DNA of 64,000 nt. Source: Manis javanica (Eukaryota; Chordata; Mammalia; Pholidota; Manidae). The DNA is taken from contig NC_133157.1 in the NCBI RefSeq assembly GCF_040802235.1, forward strand, positions 25,499,501-25,563,500. Direction: 5' to 3'. Positions 1 through 12,080 of the stretch are shown here, piece after piece. Numbering within the stretch: position 1 is the first letter of the stretch; each line of letters opens with the position of its first letter. The notes beneath the pieces are model-generated. The model ran no database searches and was not told where the DNA came from. It saw nothing but the letters and a program-made list of their open reading frames with translations. Made by a program: the position numbers and the translations under genes.

Positions 1-894
1 ATCCATTCTGTACTTCTTTCTCTTGGTAATAGAACCCTTGAGTTTTTGCTAAATAAAAAGACTCCCTTGCCCTTAGGTGTGACAATCTCGCCTCTATATT
101 CTGGCCAATGGGATGTAAGGGAAAGTGATGTGTTACTTCTGAGTTATGTCATTAAAAGAAAGCATCTTGCTCTCCACTTTGTTCCTTCTCAAGAAAGTAA
201 GTACACATGTTGATAAGCCAGTTTTGACCATAGAAATGAGTACAACACCCTGGAGGGTGATACAGCAATAAGATGAAAGGAACTAGGGTTCCCAAGGGTT
301 TGCAAGGTGCACCACCACTGTTGTGCTTGGTTTGGGCCTCCTTGAAGATAAGGATTTCAGTGCACTTATTTCAGAGGTGATTCCAGAAAACAGCAGTAAG
401 AAGTGGGGAAGTAAAACAGAGAATGGAAAGAAAAAAAATGAAGGGTACATTACCAAGCCATCACCACCATGGGCAGTGGAGCCTGACCACAGTGGGAATA
501 CTGGGAAAGAGCACAGAACCAGACCCAGAGTTATCCTGCCCAGGGGCAAGGGGGCTCGGGTACTTATATACCAACACCTGAAGAAACTGGTAGGGATATT
601 GGAAGAAGGGGGCATTCATTCCCTGACACCTTGAGCCTGCCTCACTCCAGGCAGATTGCTCTGGGGACAGAGAGAGCTTTGGGGCAAGCACAGAAGCTCT
701 TGGTCTTTGTGCACAGAAATGGTGAGTATAGAGGGGATTTGGCAACCCCACAGTATAGCTGTATCTGCCACACTCACCCCTGCCTCCATTTGAGATTAGA
801 CTTTCATGAAAGAAGAAAAGTTCTTCTATTTTCTTAAGTCACTGTTATTTAGTCTCTGTGAGTGCATATATTTCTGTTAACCAAAAATAGTGTG
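1..894. repeat. old LTR/MER-like repeat, interrupted
   Basis: Bases about 60-290 (a segment reading 'ggccaatgggatgt' followed by 'ggaagtg-like' text) and bases about 800-890 ('cttaagtcactgttattt') look like the two ends of one medium-reiterated mammalian element, with about 500 bases of unassigned sequence between. A related segment recurs at 32,040-32,280. Both strands have open frames of about 100 codons here, but they mirror each other and show no gene features. I could not assign the family. Confidence 0.35.
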
Positions 895-1085
895 ACACTG
901 CCTACAGGCAAAGTCCATCTCTGCCACTTAGTGATGCAAGAGACTGAACGTCTCAGACCCTCAGTTTCTTCTTCTGGAAAATGGGTCTGCTAATACTTTG
1001 TCATAGGACTCCTTTTTTTAAGGGTACATGGGATGACACTTGCAAAGAACCCAGCACACTGTATGGCACAGAGTGAGCCAGCTGC
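895..1085 (+). repeat. MIR SINE fragment
   Basis: Follows the MIR order on the plus strand: 'tctgccactta', then 'ctcagtttcttcttctggaaaatggg', then 'cccagcacactgtatggcacagagtgag'. It is an ancient tRNA-derived SINE copy, diverged and without terminal repeats. Confidence 0.8.
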
Positions 1086-2080
1086 TATTCTTGTTTAACT
1101 TCTAGGAGCTTTTCAAAAGCTGCTCTTGAATTTGCATTGATGGTCCACATAGTCTCTAAGACTGGTCCCTGCACAGGCAGAACACAATGGGTGGTCCCAG
1201 ACCAGTGCTGGACAGAGAATGTGGTCAGCAAAAGCTCAATCTGCAGAGGTGCTGCTGCCCCAGAGTAAAAAAGAAATTAGGACCTGAAGCCAGAGCCAAA
1301 GATCTAAGCAAGGAAATGACAGCCAGCCTAGGAAGAAAATGACCAGAAATGAGACCAGACCACAGTGGAGCCAGAGAGGAGGGTAGAGGAGATATCAGCA
1401 CTTCTGTAGCTTTTCACACAGGTTCTCTAGTAGGTGAGTTTCTCTGGCTTGCAGGAAGGCAGCAGGGAGCCGATGCCCCATAAGTGTCTGTGATGAGGGG
1501 CGTGCGAGGGCACATGGCTCTGCCTGTGGCCTGGCTCAGGCCTGGCTCTGCCCCATTCACAGCACCAAGGAAAGCAGCTTCCCTAGCACTCACCTGGATG
1601 TCTGCAGACTGCCTGCCCGCACCCCCTCTCCCACTAGAGCAAAGAAGCGAACAACCCCCGCCCCCCAAACCCCCACATACCGCTGAGGTCAGACTGGGAA
1701 GCAGGAACCCCTCCCTTCCAAACCCGGTCAGCAGCAAACAGGAATCATTAACAGTTGCAGGACTGCCCAAGGTGAAGATCTGTTGACTCCTGAAGAATAG
1801 CCAAGTGTTCAGGCACTAAGTTTAGTTGAAGCTGAACCTGGGAGGTCATTGTTTTAACTGTCAGTCTCCATGGGTGCTGTCACAGACACAGAACTGGTCG
1901 CTAATATTAATTATTTAGTTCACTTGCACAGAGTACCTCCCTCAGCCAGACTCTGTACTAGCCCAGGGTCTGAGAGACTAGGAGACAGGCCCCATGTCTG
2001 TCTTGATTAAATCACATCTAGCTGTGGGGAAGCGAGGGGGGTACGGCTGGACAAGGAAGTGACTTTAAATGAGTGATTAG
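1086..2080. other. non-repetitive intergenic stretch
   Basis: Moderately GC-rich sequence without a recognisable gene. Overlapping open frames of about 100-118 codons at 1,414-1,786 lie on both strands and look like chance frames in GC-rich DNA. I see no splice pairs or promoter signals that I would defend. Confidence 0.4.
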
Positions 2081-2084
2081 CCAG

Positions 2085-2188
2085 TGATTTTTAAATGTTG
2101 ATGGATAGGAATTACCTGAGTCTGTAAACTTGCAGCTTCCTGGACCCCTTGCCCAGTGACTTAATCCAGGACCTGCATTTTTTTAATA
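2085..2188. repeat. MER5-like hAT DNA transposon remnant
   Basis: The wording 'ggaattacctgagtctgta', then 'cagcttcctggacccc', then 'aggacctgcattttt' follows the MER5A/B layout of a short non-autonomous hAT-Charlie element. It is degraded and has no clear target-site duplication. Confidence 0.6.
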
Positions 2189-2189
2189 G

Positions 2190-3815
2190 ACATTGTTTTT
2201 GAGAATAGATTTAAATGTACAGAAAGATTGAGAAAAAAGCACGGAGTTCCCATATCCCCTCTCCCCCAGTTTCCCCTAATATTAACATCTTACATTTATA
2301 TGGTACATTTATTAAAATCTGTGAACCAACACTGATACATTTCTATTTACCAAAGTCCACAGTTTGTTCAGATGCCCTCAGGTTTTGCCCAGTGCCCCTT
2401 TCTGCCAAGCATCCCATCCAGGTGACACACTGCATGTAGTTGTCACATCCTCTTAGGCTCCTCTTGGCTGGGACAGTTCTGCAGCCGTTCCTTGTTTTTC
2501 ATGACCTTGGCAGTTTTGAAGAGTGCTGGTCAGGTATTTTGTAGGACACTCCTCTATTGAAATTTGATGTTCTTCTCATGGTTAGACAGGGGGCTATGGG
2601 CTCAGGGAGGGAACCACAGAGGTGAAGTGCCCTTCTCATCAAAACACATCCAGGGCGCAGACTATCAGCATGGCTTATTGCTGTTGATTTTGACTTCAAT
2701 CGCCTGGCTGAGGTTGTGTTTGGCAAGTTTTTTCACTGCAAAGCTACTCTTTTTTTTTTTTTAATCACGTCTATACTTTATTCTTTGGAAGGAAGTCACT
2801 ATGCACAGCCCACACTTAAGAAATGGGAAGCTGTCTTCCCCCTCCTTGAAGATGGAGTATCTATATAAATTATTTGGAATACTTCTGCATGGGAAATTTG
2901 TCTCTTCTCCCCATTTATTTATTTATTCAATTATTTTCATGTCAGCATGGAGTAATTGTTTTAAATGTTAGGTTGTAAATACCACTGTATTTGGTTGCAC
3001 AAATTGATCCAGCTTTGGCCCTGGAAGCTCTTTGAGTTGGCCCCATGTTCATTTGACACACACTCATCAATTTAGGTTGTTTGTCTGCTTTTTGAGACAA
3101 ACCTTTTTGAGACAAATCCTACCTTACTAGCACTACAGGATGCTTCTGGTTTGTCTTACAAATTTGGTGTTCCATCCTAGAATCACCCATTTCTCCAAGG
3201 AGCCTTGGCACCTTTTATTGGAGAATGGTTTTAGAAACAAAGGTCCAGGTGCTCAGTACAAGGCCTTTATTTTATTTAGCTTCTTATTTGAAAATAACTT
3301 CAAGCTTACAGAAAAGTTGCAATATAGCACAAACTATACCCATTTATCCTTTATTCAGATTCATGTCTTGTTAGCATTTTGGCCATTTGCTATGTCATTC
3401 GCTCCTTGCTCTCTCCATATAACTTTTCTGAATCATTTGGAACATCACAGCTCTCTACCTCTAAACACTTCAGAGTACATTTGCTACAAATAAGGATGTT
3501 CTCTGACATAACCACAAAGAGTTACAGATTTTTATGAATTTAGTATAGATACATAATTCTTTTTTCTAACCAACCATCCATATTCCAGTTTTATCAATGG
3601 GCCCAGCAATATCCTTTATGCAGTTTGCCTCTATGGAATCCAGTCTAAAATTCGGTAATGTATTTAGTTGTCTTGTCTCTTTAGCCTCCCTTAATCTGGA
3701 ACAGTTCCTCAGCCTTGCCTTGATTTTTATGGTACCGACTTTTTTTAAAGATATCATCTACTTTTTCTTAATAGAAAGTTCCTCATTTGGGATTTGTCTG
3801 ACTGCCTGGAGTTAA
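2190..3815 (-). repeat. old L1 fragment(s), 3' region
   Basis: Long T-rich stretch matching the familiar ancient L1 text read in reverse, for example 'ttcccctaatattaacatc', 'tttgaagagtgctggtcagg' and 'tccagctttggccctgg'. A second overlapping portion near 3,290-3,760 repeats similar text ('ctttattcagattcatg', 'taatctggaacagttcctcag'), so it is either two neighbouring copies or one rearranged copy. No open frame survives. Confidence 0.6.
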
Positions 3816-3839
3816 CCAAACTGCAAAGATTGAGGGCAC

Positions 3840-4480
3840 AGCCCCCAAGCCTACTCTCACATATGAGACCAACTGCAAATTCAGGGTAATACCAAAAACT
3901 ACCCTCAAGTTTGAAATTTGCTAGAAGGACTCACAGGCCTCATTGAAGGCTGTTTTACTTGCACTTAATGGTTTATTACAGGGAAAGGATGCAGATTCTC
4001 ATCAGCCAAAGGAATAAATGCACAGGGCAGAGTCTTGGAGGATTCCAGACAGGAAGTTTCTGGTGTCCTTTCCCCAAGGGGTTAGCACACATTGCCCTCC
4101 CAGAACTGATATGTGACCACACACACAAGTGTTGGGTGAGGGAAGCCCAGTCACTCCATAATGTGTAGAGTTTGTACTGGGGCTGCATCTCATAGGCACG
4201 AGTGATTGGCTGATTGCACACATGGTTGAACTCAGTCCCCAGGTCAACCCACATCACATGATCCAAGGCCCTCACCCTATTCACAAGGCTGATCTTTCCC
4301 ATGTGACTCTAAGACAGTCAAGTGTGGCCAGACCCTAAACAAAGACACACTCATCAGGTATGATACAGATTGCTTCCCAGAAGCTGAGGGCCAAGGCCAG
4401 ACTTCTCTGGGCAAGGCTAAATTCTTTATTCTGAATTGAAGCGTTCTCATGAATAGATCTAGGCTATGCATTTCCTGATG
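3840..4480. repeat. old LTR-like repeat, family unassigned
   Basis: Contains 'aaggactcacaggcctcattgaa', then 'aatggtttattacagggaaagga', which belongs to an old LTR-type mammalian repeat. Both strands carry open frames of 70-108 codons, but they are frame shadows in the repeat. Confidence 0.4.
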
Positions 4481-5239
4481 TGATACCACATAAGCGATGT
4501 TTTCTCAAAGTATCCTATCTAAAGACACACACTGTCACACTGTCCATCTGCCTCTCATTGTGATATTAATTATAAGCATCCAGTCAAGGCATTGTCTTCC
4601 TCCACTGTACAGAAACTATATTTTCCTTTCTTCCAATAAACCATTTATTAAAAAGGAAGAGACAATTTAAGATCAAAAAAATACCCTGCATCTAATCAAA
4701 ACTCCCCTAGATTTGGCACTGATTGATGTGTCTTGTCTGAACCAATCTTTGCTGTGACAGTTGCAGAATGTTGCTGTTTCATCTCCAACACTCCCTCCAA
4801 CTTTACCAGTTAGCACTTGTCATCCACCACAAGCAGGGAGGGCCTGCCGTTTTAATGAGCATTCCCAAGGGGTTCTGATGCAGGCAGTCTCCTCAACGTT
4901 CCTGAGAAGCACTCTGATAAGCCAGTCTAATGCAGAAACTAAAAACCTAAGATAAATCTCAACTCAGTGGATGAGGAGTCTGTAGGAGAAGCGTATCTCA
5001 GGGAGGAGAAATGGCACCTGTGATGGTCTTGGGTTTCAAAGAGTCTAGCTTGTTTGGGGAAGGGCAACGCTTGCAGGCTGCAAGGATGAGGTCTTCTTTC
5101 GATTTCCTTAGCTTATTTCCCTTATTTCTTTCCAAGAGCTTCATGGTCCTGCCTAAAACCCTTCATTTTTACAGAATATGTCAAATCATTCAGAATATCA
5201 TACCCTGCCGTTGATATTTACCATGATTCAGCAGCAGCT
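4481..5239. other. mostly unique sequence with a MER5-like scrap
   Basis: About 4,843-4,925 looks like a short MER5-type fragment ('ggttctgatgcaggcagtc', then 'gagaagcactctgataag'). The rest I could not assign, and I see no gene in it. Confidence 0.35.
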
Positions 5240-5365
5240 GCCCTTCGGGCCTTGTTAGACCTGCAGGATCTCAGACCTCATCTCTGACTCACTGAAACAG
5301 AATCTGCATTTTTTATCAGAATCTCCAGAGGGTTTGTCACCACATTAAATTTTGGAAAACGCTGA
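5240..5365. repeat. MER5-like hAT DNA transposon remnant
   Basis: Contains 'ctgactcactgaaacagaat', then 'ctgcattttttatcagaatctcc', and ends in 'ttttggaaaacgctg', matching the MER5A arrangement. Diverged copy. Confidence 0.6.
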
Positions 5366-5870
5366 CCCCTCTTGATCTAGCTCCTGACTCTCCAATCCTA
5401 CCTCGGGCCATGCCCTGTCCCAGAAGTCAAACTCCAACCATATGGAGCCACGTGCAAAAGAAGGTGTACCATACTCTCTCCAGCCCCCAGTAGCCTTTTA
5501 CCCACTAGTCCATGGCCTGGAATGCCTCTGGCCCAACCGCAAACCAAGGCACTTGGAATGCTTGTTCCCTGTTCAACCTGCTGGACTCAGCTTAGACTTA
5601 CTTCCTCCAGTCTTCCCTGATTCCACCAATGGGGTTAGAAGCCTCTGCTGTTTGCTTCCAAGGCATCCTCAACTTTTACTCTCCCAGCACATATTCACTG
5701 TACAATAACTGCTCATTTTCTTACCTTTCCTTCCACTTACGACTGCAAACAATGTGAGGGCAGTGACTGTGTCTTACTCATTAGCAGTAATTCATTCATG
5801 CATTCATTCATTCCCAGCACTGAACAAAGTGCCTGGGCCCTAACGGGCTCTAGTAAAATGCGTTTTATTG
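5366..5870 (+). repeat. L2 LINE 3' end
   Basis: Runs through typical L2 3' text: 'cagccccca', 'cttcctccagtcttccctgattcc', then 'aatgtgagggcagtgactgtgt' and a 'cattcattcattc' tail region. The open frame at 5,442-5,708 (88 codons) lies within it and is not a gene. Confidence 0.7.
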
Positions 5871-5879
5871 ATAAATATT

Positions 5880-5950
5880 TATGTGCTTGATTATAATAAC
5901 TATTAACATTTTTTCATGTTTACTCTGTGCCAGGCACTGTTTCATGTGAG

Positions 5951-5985
<35 letters not shown>

Positions 5986-6135
5986 TCCATTATGCAGATA
6001 GAATTATATGCTCATTTTGCAAATGAGGTATAGACAAATTCGGTGCCTGAACCAAGATTACATAGTTGCTGGAGTTAGGATTTGAATCCAGGCAGTCTGA
6101 TTTCAGAGTCTGCAAGTTTCCCTGCACTGTGTCTC
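5880..6135 (-). repeat. MIR SINE fragment with an internal (AC)n
   Basis: Reverse-orientation MIR: 'tttactctgtgccaggcactg', then 'cattttgcaaatgagg', then 'aggatttgaatccaggcagtctgattt'. The middle of the copy is interrupted by a dinucleotide tract. Confidence 0.8.
5953..5980. repeat. (AC)14 microsatellite
   Basis: Uninterrupted alternating A/C tract, 14 units, within a MIR copy. Likely length-polymorphic. Confidence 0.95.
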
Positions 6136-6139
6136 TTGA

Positions 6140-7050
6140 TACAAAACTACAGTGAGAGAAAAGCAATTGAGTTTTTCTCTCAATGACCTCTGTGGATGTC
6201 TAAGCCTCATACCCACAGAACTTAAAGCCCCATCACCAGCTCAGAGCAATGTGCCTCTATTGCTGTCAAGGCATCTGCAAGATGGGCAACTACCTCTCAG
6301 TGCTGAACCTGCAGATTCCAAAAGGGAGAAGAAAGGAAGAGGGAAGTTCAAGTGAGCTTATAATATGAAAAGTACAACACTGTTACACTTTAGCACCGTC
6401 CTTAGGGCATAGTATAGGCCTTCCACTTCTCTCAAAGGGTAGAATGCTCAAGAAAGTTTATCATAAAGAAATGGACACACTTACAAAAGTTGCTAAATTG
6501 AGTCCATTCATTCATCACACACGTAGACTGAGTTCCTGTTGCTATTAGCCAGGCATCATGCAGGTACCAGTGATGAAATGCCAGTGAAGGAAAGAGACAT
6601 GGCCCTGCCCTCAGGGGACTTAAGAGTCTGATGGATATCCATAATAACCCACGGGCTGTAGCTGAGGCAGAGTTGAAGAGAGTAAGGTCTCTTTATAAGA
6701 AAACATGTTTCAGCATGAGCACAAGTCAAGCCTGGACTGGCTATAAACTCAAAAAAGTCACTTCAGTCCACATTCTCTTTTCCAGATGCTAACAATGCCT
6801 TTTTCACAGACACTGAGTCATTCTTTATTCAACCAACATTACTGGATGCCTGCTCTGTACAGGAACTGGGGACATAAGCACATAAAAATACTATCTCTGG
6901 CCTTCCAGAACCCATTGCAGGGCAGACACATATAATTCACTAAGAAATTTCCTGCTGTATTCTCAGGGCCTGCCTGGCATACAACAGGTATGATAAGAAA
7001 TATGTGTTAAATGGGTACATGTAAATAAAAGCACCATAAGGCTGTATGCA
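6140..7050. other. unique DNA plus ancient repeat scraps
   Basis: Contains two segments of the 'tattgagcacctactatgtgcc' type of old mammalian repeat, near 6,505-6,640 and 6,815-6,940. No gene is seen. The 67-codon frame at 6,152-6,355 has no supporting feature. Confidence 0.4.
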
Positions 7051-7064
7051 AGTATATGACAGGC

Positions 7065-8135
7065 AAGGGCAGCCATTCATTTATTCAGTCATTCCTTCAA
7101 AATTATTTATTGAGCATCTATGTGCCAGCCGCTGTGCTAGACCATAGGGATGTAGTAGTGGACAAAACAAAGACTCCACAGAATTTTTACCCTGATGCAG
7201 TTTGCATTCTACTGGAAGAAAATCGATGATAAACAAATAAGTAAACCAATGTATAACTTTATATCAGGTAATACTGATGAATAAAAACAGAACAGAATAG
7301 GAATCAGAGAATGTTGGGTGGGAACTATTGGCCCAGTCAGGGTACACTGAGCTTGCACTGCAGAAACAAACTATGCCAACGTCTCAGGGTTTTAGCACAA
7401 CATAGGTTTATATTTCATGCCCATGAGTCTGCAGTGGGTGTCGCCTAAGAGGCTTGAATGCTTGCTTCCTGCTCAGCCTTCCGCACTATCCAAACTTCCC
7501 TGTTCTGCCATCTGGATCAGAAGCCTCCACTATGTGCTTCCACACAGTTCTGCTTAGAGTCCACCAATTTCCAATGCTGCTACCTCAGCATGAGGCCTCA
7601 GGGTCCACCACTTCATGTGAGAAGAGCCCAGGAGGCAAGCACCTACAATCCAATATGACATGCAATGTGACATTTCTGCTCCCCACTCATTGGCCAGAGC
7701 TAGTCAGCAGCCAAGCCTAAATTTCAGAACACAGGAAATGTGATCCTTCAAAGCCACAGGACTTGAGAAGGGAACAATACTCTTTTTTTTTCTTTTTCTG
7801 TTTATTGAGGTATAATTGAAACCAATATTCCTGAGCATTAGTAGTAGGCTAATGTTTGCCAAAGATTTATTTTTTAAAACATTTCATTTTAGAGGCCACT
7901 TAGAGGTGGTGATTTTTGAGCAAAATCAAATGATAAGCCATACAGAAATCTGGGAAAGAGTGTTTCAACCTGAGAGAGCAGCCAGTGCAAACATCTGTCT
8001 CAGTGGCAGAATTGGGGGAAGTTCAGAAGCCTCAGAGGATGTTTGATCTGGGTCTTAGAGGGTGAATAGGAATTTGCCAGATCTAAAAGGGGTGGAGTGT
8101 CCCAGACAGAGGGCACAGCAGGGGCAATGATGGTA
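7065..8135 (+). repeat. long ancient mammalian repeat, interrupted
   Basis: Begins with 'attatttattgagcatctatgtgcc', then 'gtggacaaaacaaagactcc'. It resumes near 7,900 with 'cccagacagagggcacagcaggggcaatg'. This order matches a long non-coding mammal-wide repeat family also seen at 29,220-30,040 and partly near 23,940. The part between (about 7,320-7,720) looks like a separate, unassigned medium-reiterated element. Confidence 0.45.
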
Positions 8136-8555
8136 TAGAGACAAAATGAGATGATATAGTTGAAAGCACTTTAAAAAGAATAAATGATGACAACTCTATT
8201 CACATTAGTTGTTACCACCCACCAAGAATGCATGTAGAAGAAGTAGCAGAAGCTCTAGAACCAATGGTAGAGAGAGTTAAAGAATCTGGAAGGTAGCTTT
8301 GTTAGGAAAAATAAACTCTCTGAAAGATTAAAAGAAATCAATAATAAAACATTGGAATTAGTAACATAGATGCAGCCTTTATCTAACAAGTCCTCTTGGT
8401 GTTCTAGAGCATTGGGTAGAATTGTAGAAACTGTAAATATTTGATCAAAACCATTTTGTTGCTGGTTCTGCTCCATAGCTACTGCTGCCACTCAGAAGTC
8501 ACAAGAAAACTTAGGGAAAATCATGAAGGAGACTAAACATCATAGTAGAAATTAG
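8136..8555. other. no gene seen
   Basis: AT-rich sequence with no recognised repeat. A 78-codon frame on the minus strand has no supporting features. Confidence 0.4.
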
Positions 8556-8559
8556 CTTG

Positions 8560-9015
8560 ATTAGATATGTGTAAGTCAGAGTCCTCCAGAGAGAGAGAAT
8601 CACCAGGAGATGGCCAGCTAGCTAGATAGGTAATGAAGAATTGGCTCATGTGATTCTGGAGGCTGAGAGGTCCCAGGATCTGCCTTCTACAAGCTGGAGA
8701 CTGATCCGGGAAAGCCGTTAATGTGAATTCCGGGCCAGTTTTGAAGGTCTGAGAACCATGAGCAGTCCCAGCCTGAGTGTAAAACACTGATGCCCAGCTC
8801 AAACAATTAGGCAAAGAGAGAATTTCCCCCTTCCTCTGCCTTTTTGTTCTATTCAGGCCCTCAGTGGGGTGGAGGATGCCCACTCAAATTGGGAAGGGTG
8901 AGTCCACTGATTCAAATGCTAAGTGAATCCAGAAATACTCTCACAGACATTAATGTGTAATCTGGGCACTCCATGGTCCAGTCAAGTTGACACAAAATTA
9001 ACCATCACAAGATGC
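8560..9015 (+). repeat. old interspersed repeat, family unassigned
   Basis: Contains 'gtcagagtcctccagagagag', 'tgattctggaggctgagaggtcc', 'ctttttgttctattcaggccctca' and 'gtcaagttgacacaaaattaaccatca', which I recognise as a common dispersed mammalian repeat but cannot name with confidence. The 116-codon frame on the minus strand is a shadow in it. Confidence 0.55.
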
Positions 9016-9199
9016 CAGTTCCCAAAGAAAGACATAACCAAGTTGATCCATCCTTCAGAATCGAAGCTGACAGTCCTGGGCTCAGGAAAAACAGAGAACT
9101 CATGTTGCCCCTCCAGGAACTCCTCTCTCCAAACTCAGAAAACTGGCATGTAATTATCTTTCTGGAAGCAAGTGAATATGGTGGCTAAAAATAGAAGGC

Positions 9200-9395
9200 A
9201 TATCTGGTCCCCATCTCATCTCTACCATTTACTGCATGTGTGTCCTTGGACAGCCACTCCCCTCAGCCTGCTCCCTCATCTATAAATTGAAAATAATAAT
9301 ATTATCTTCTACAAAAAAAACTGTAGTAAGAATTCAAGGAGATAATGCACATGAAACACACAATACATGTTAGTTACTATGTATACATTTAAATA
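9200..9395 (+). repeat. MIR SINE fragment
   Basis: Plus-strand MIR order: 'ctaccatttactgcatgtgtg', 'tccttggacagccactcc', 'ctccctcatctataaattga', then 'aaggagataatgcacatgaaac'. Confidence 0.8.
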
Positions 9396-9509
9396 TTATT
9401 AGGAATCCTATTACAGTTCGGAAAGGGTTGGGAAAATCTTGAGAAGAAAATGCATAATGACAGGGTTAAATTGCAGATATTCCAATTATGGCCAGAAGGA
9501 GAAAGGAAG

Positions 9510-9705
9510 AAAGAATTCAACTTTATTAGCATTAACCATGTGACAGGCAGTCTTAGACGCTTTCAGTCCTTTGTCTCATTCTCTTCTCACAACCCTCTCC
9601 AAAGAGTGAATTAGGTACCACCATCTTCATTTTTCAGAGACTAAATTTCAAAAAAGTTCAGTAACTTGCTCAAGGTCATATGGCTCCTAAGCTATTTTTT
9701 TATGA
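9510..9705 (-). repeat. MIR SINE fragment
   Basis: Reverse MIR order: 'ttattagcattaaccatgtgacaggca', 'tctcattctcttctcacaacc', then 'agtaacttgctcaaggtcatatggctc'. Confidence 0.75.
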
Positions 9706-9864
9706 ATGTTCCTGCATGTTACCAATATTCTTGCTGTCTCAGTACTAAGGTTAATCATTAATCTCCAAAAAAAGCACATCCAAGATCAACCCTCTAGAAT
9801 CGATAGTAATTCATTTCAGTGGTAAGGGCAATTCTTGTTAATGACCTTTGCAAGAAGATCACAG

Positions 9865-10015
9865 CACCTACTAGCATCATAACCTGGAGTGAATTCCCTA
9901 AACTTTCAGACTCTTTATTTGCTCACCTGCAAAATGGAAATAACAACACCTTGCAAAAGAGCTGTGTACATTAAATGAGATTATATATGGGAAAGCACCC
10001 AGCATGCTGCCTGTG
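9865..10015 (+). repeat. MIR SINE fragment
   Basis: Plus MIR order: 'tttgctcacctgcaaaatgg', then 'aatgagattatatatgggaaagc', then 'acccagcatgctgcctg'. Confidence 0.7.
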
Positions 10016-10980
10016 TTTTCATCTGAATCTCCAAATTACCCTTCTGAAATAGTTTGGAAATCCCTTACTGTCAGAAACCATTGAAGTGATAATCTAACTT
10101 CTAATAGCCATGATTACTTTCATAGATGTAAGGAAATACTTCTTTGAACAAATTCTTTGGGGAATTAAAAAACCAAGGGAATTCACCTTTCTTTTTCTAA
10201 GTTAAGAATAAACAAGAAAACAGTAGAAACTGAATTAACTTCATGCATTATAATATTATAAATTTCTCATTTACACAACCAGAGAATGTATTTTAATTTT
10301 GTTGGGAGTATGTAAGAGGATATGCAAAAAAATGCACACAGTGGATTTGTTAAAATAATACAAAACTGAAGTTTCTTAGCCTGAAAGACAATTCTTTTGT
10401 TTGGGACTAAAGTAGGAATCCTAATACAGGTATCAAAAATATCTCCCAAATGTACAAAAAAATTGATGCTTTTCAAAGTTGCCTGTTGATAAGAATCACC
10501 TGGGGAGCTGATTCATTTGCTCTAGCATGGGGACAAGAAATCTGTGCTTTGCATGCATTCCAGGTTATTCCTAAAACCAGACAAATTGGAAAATACTATT
10601 CAAACCCATCTTGCAAATTTTGAGATGTTTCACCTCCCCATGAGTCTACTAATTTTGGCCTCAAGGATTTTTGGCCAACACAACTACCGAATCATTAAAC
10701 AATTCCCTAATGTGACTAACAATTAACTTTTAATAAAGGAGTGCTACAATTAATTTCAGAAAATAACGTATTACAACAAAATGAAACCTATCTGTCTCTC
10801 TGAACAAGAAGACAGTGTTGGACTGCATTAGACAGAAGCAGCCCACTTCGAGTAGGGAAGAGAAAGGGTTCCAATGGCTCTCTTTGCCCAGGTGATTTAA
10901 ATCAGGGCCTACTAAGAGGCAGGAACTGTTGTCAGAGCTGGAAAATCTCTATTTTTATTTTTATTTTTTTATAACATAAC
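10016..10980. other. AT-rich DNA with a MER5-like piece
   Basis: 'gataagaatcacctggggagctgatt' near 10,490 begins a MER5-type fragment to about 10,600. The rest is unassigned and has no gene. Confidence 0.4.
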
Positions 10981-10984
10981 ATCA

Positions 10985-11162
10985 CAGAGCTGGATTTCCC
11001 AAACTTAATGGCAGCTATGAATCATCTGGAATGCTTGCTAAATATTCAGATTACCAGGCTGATCACCTGGAGATTCTAATTCTGGGAAGGAGCCCAGCAA
11101 TCTATTTTCTAAGAACTCCAGGACATTCTTACTTTCAGGAGAGGTTGGAAAACTCTGATATA
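10985..11162. repeat. MER5-like hAT DNA transposon remnant
   Basis: Reads 'tgaatcatctggaatgcttgc', 'aaatattcagattaccaggc', then 'gattctaattctgg' and 'ggttggaaaactctgat', the characteristic MER5A layout. Confidence 0.65.
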
Positions 11163-11845
11163 ACGCATATGGCCATGGTAAATAATTTCTGAAAGTTTCT
11201 TAGCTTGAAAGACAACTCTATATAGTTTTTAATGCCATTGCCTTAGAGTCTCATTAACAACTGATATTTTTGCATTATGAAACAACGATTTCATACAAAA
11301 TGTACGCTTACCATGGGGCCTAAGTGGAAACTGGAACCAGAGAATGTAAGTGACTTGCCCAAACTTGTCCAGGAGGAAATGACAAAGTTGAGCCCGAATT
11401 CCCACTTTCCAACCCCAAATCACACTCTTGCCCCTTCATTATCCTGCATTCCTTCATGCAGTGAGTCTTTATGACAGGCCTGTCGGCCATGAGCAAGAGC
11501 AGAGATGGGAAGGCAGGCTGTGCTGACAGAGAATGCCACCCAGCTTCTCTGACATCCCACCCCTGCGGCACTGGAGGTGAGGAGAGGGCAAAGATGTAGC
11601 TGGGGAGAGCTGGGCAGAAATGGGGAGCAGGCAGGGATGGCGAGTGAGTTCCCTTCACTACAGGAGATTATAGCAGTAGGAGCTCAGGGGGACCAAGACC
11701 TGGCCTCCAACTAAACGGGGTGGCTTGGAAATTGTTAAAGGCCAAGTAATCAAAGAACCAAATCTCCAGTGGTCAGCCAAAGTACTGGTGACCCTGACCC
11801 CATGGCCAAACTCTTGGCCTCTGTCCGATCTACTGTACCGCTGGA
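11163..11845. other. no gene seen; part MIR-like
   Basis: 'aagtgacttgcccaaacttgtcc' near 11,350 resembles a reverse MIR segment. Open frames at 11,277-11,658 overlap on both strands and look like chance frames. Confidence 0.35.
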
Positions 11846-11849
11846 GGTG

Positions 11850-12080
11850 AGGGCTTCTATTCCCAACGATGCATACTTACTCAGTGCTTTGCTCCCTCCT
11901 CCTGAAATACTTCTTCTCTCTAGCCACTACGTTTCCTAATTCTTTTCTTTCAAACCCCAGGTCAAAGACCTGTTCCTCCAAGAAGCCCTGGTCTGCACTT
12001 CCCAGGATGCCCAGCTGCACTCCTTTGGAGTAACAAGCACTGAACCTCTCATATTAATGTTCTTTGGGACACAGACTATG
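11850..12080 (+). repeat. L2 LINE 3' end
   Basis: Contains 'caggtcaaagacctgttcctcc', 'aagaagccctgg', then 'cacagactatgagtcccttgagggtgggcagg', the standard L2 3' end wording. Confidence 0.65.

Noticed and set aside
1414-1786. Pair of about 100-118-codon frames
   Set aside because: They mirror each other on opposite strands in GC-rich DNA and neither has splice or start context of note.
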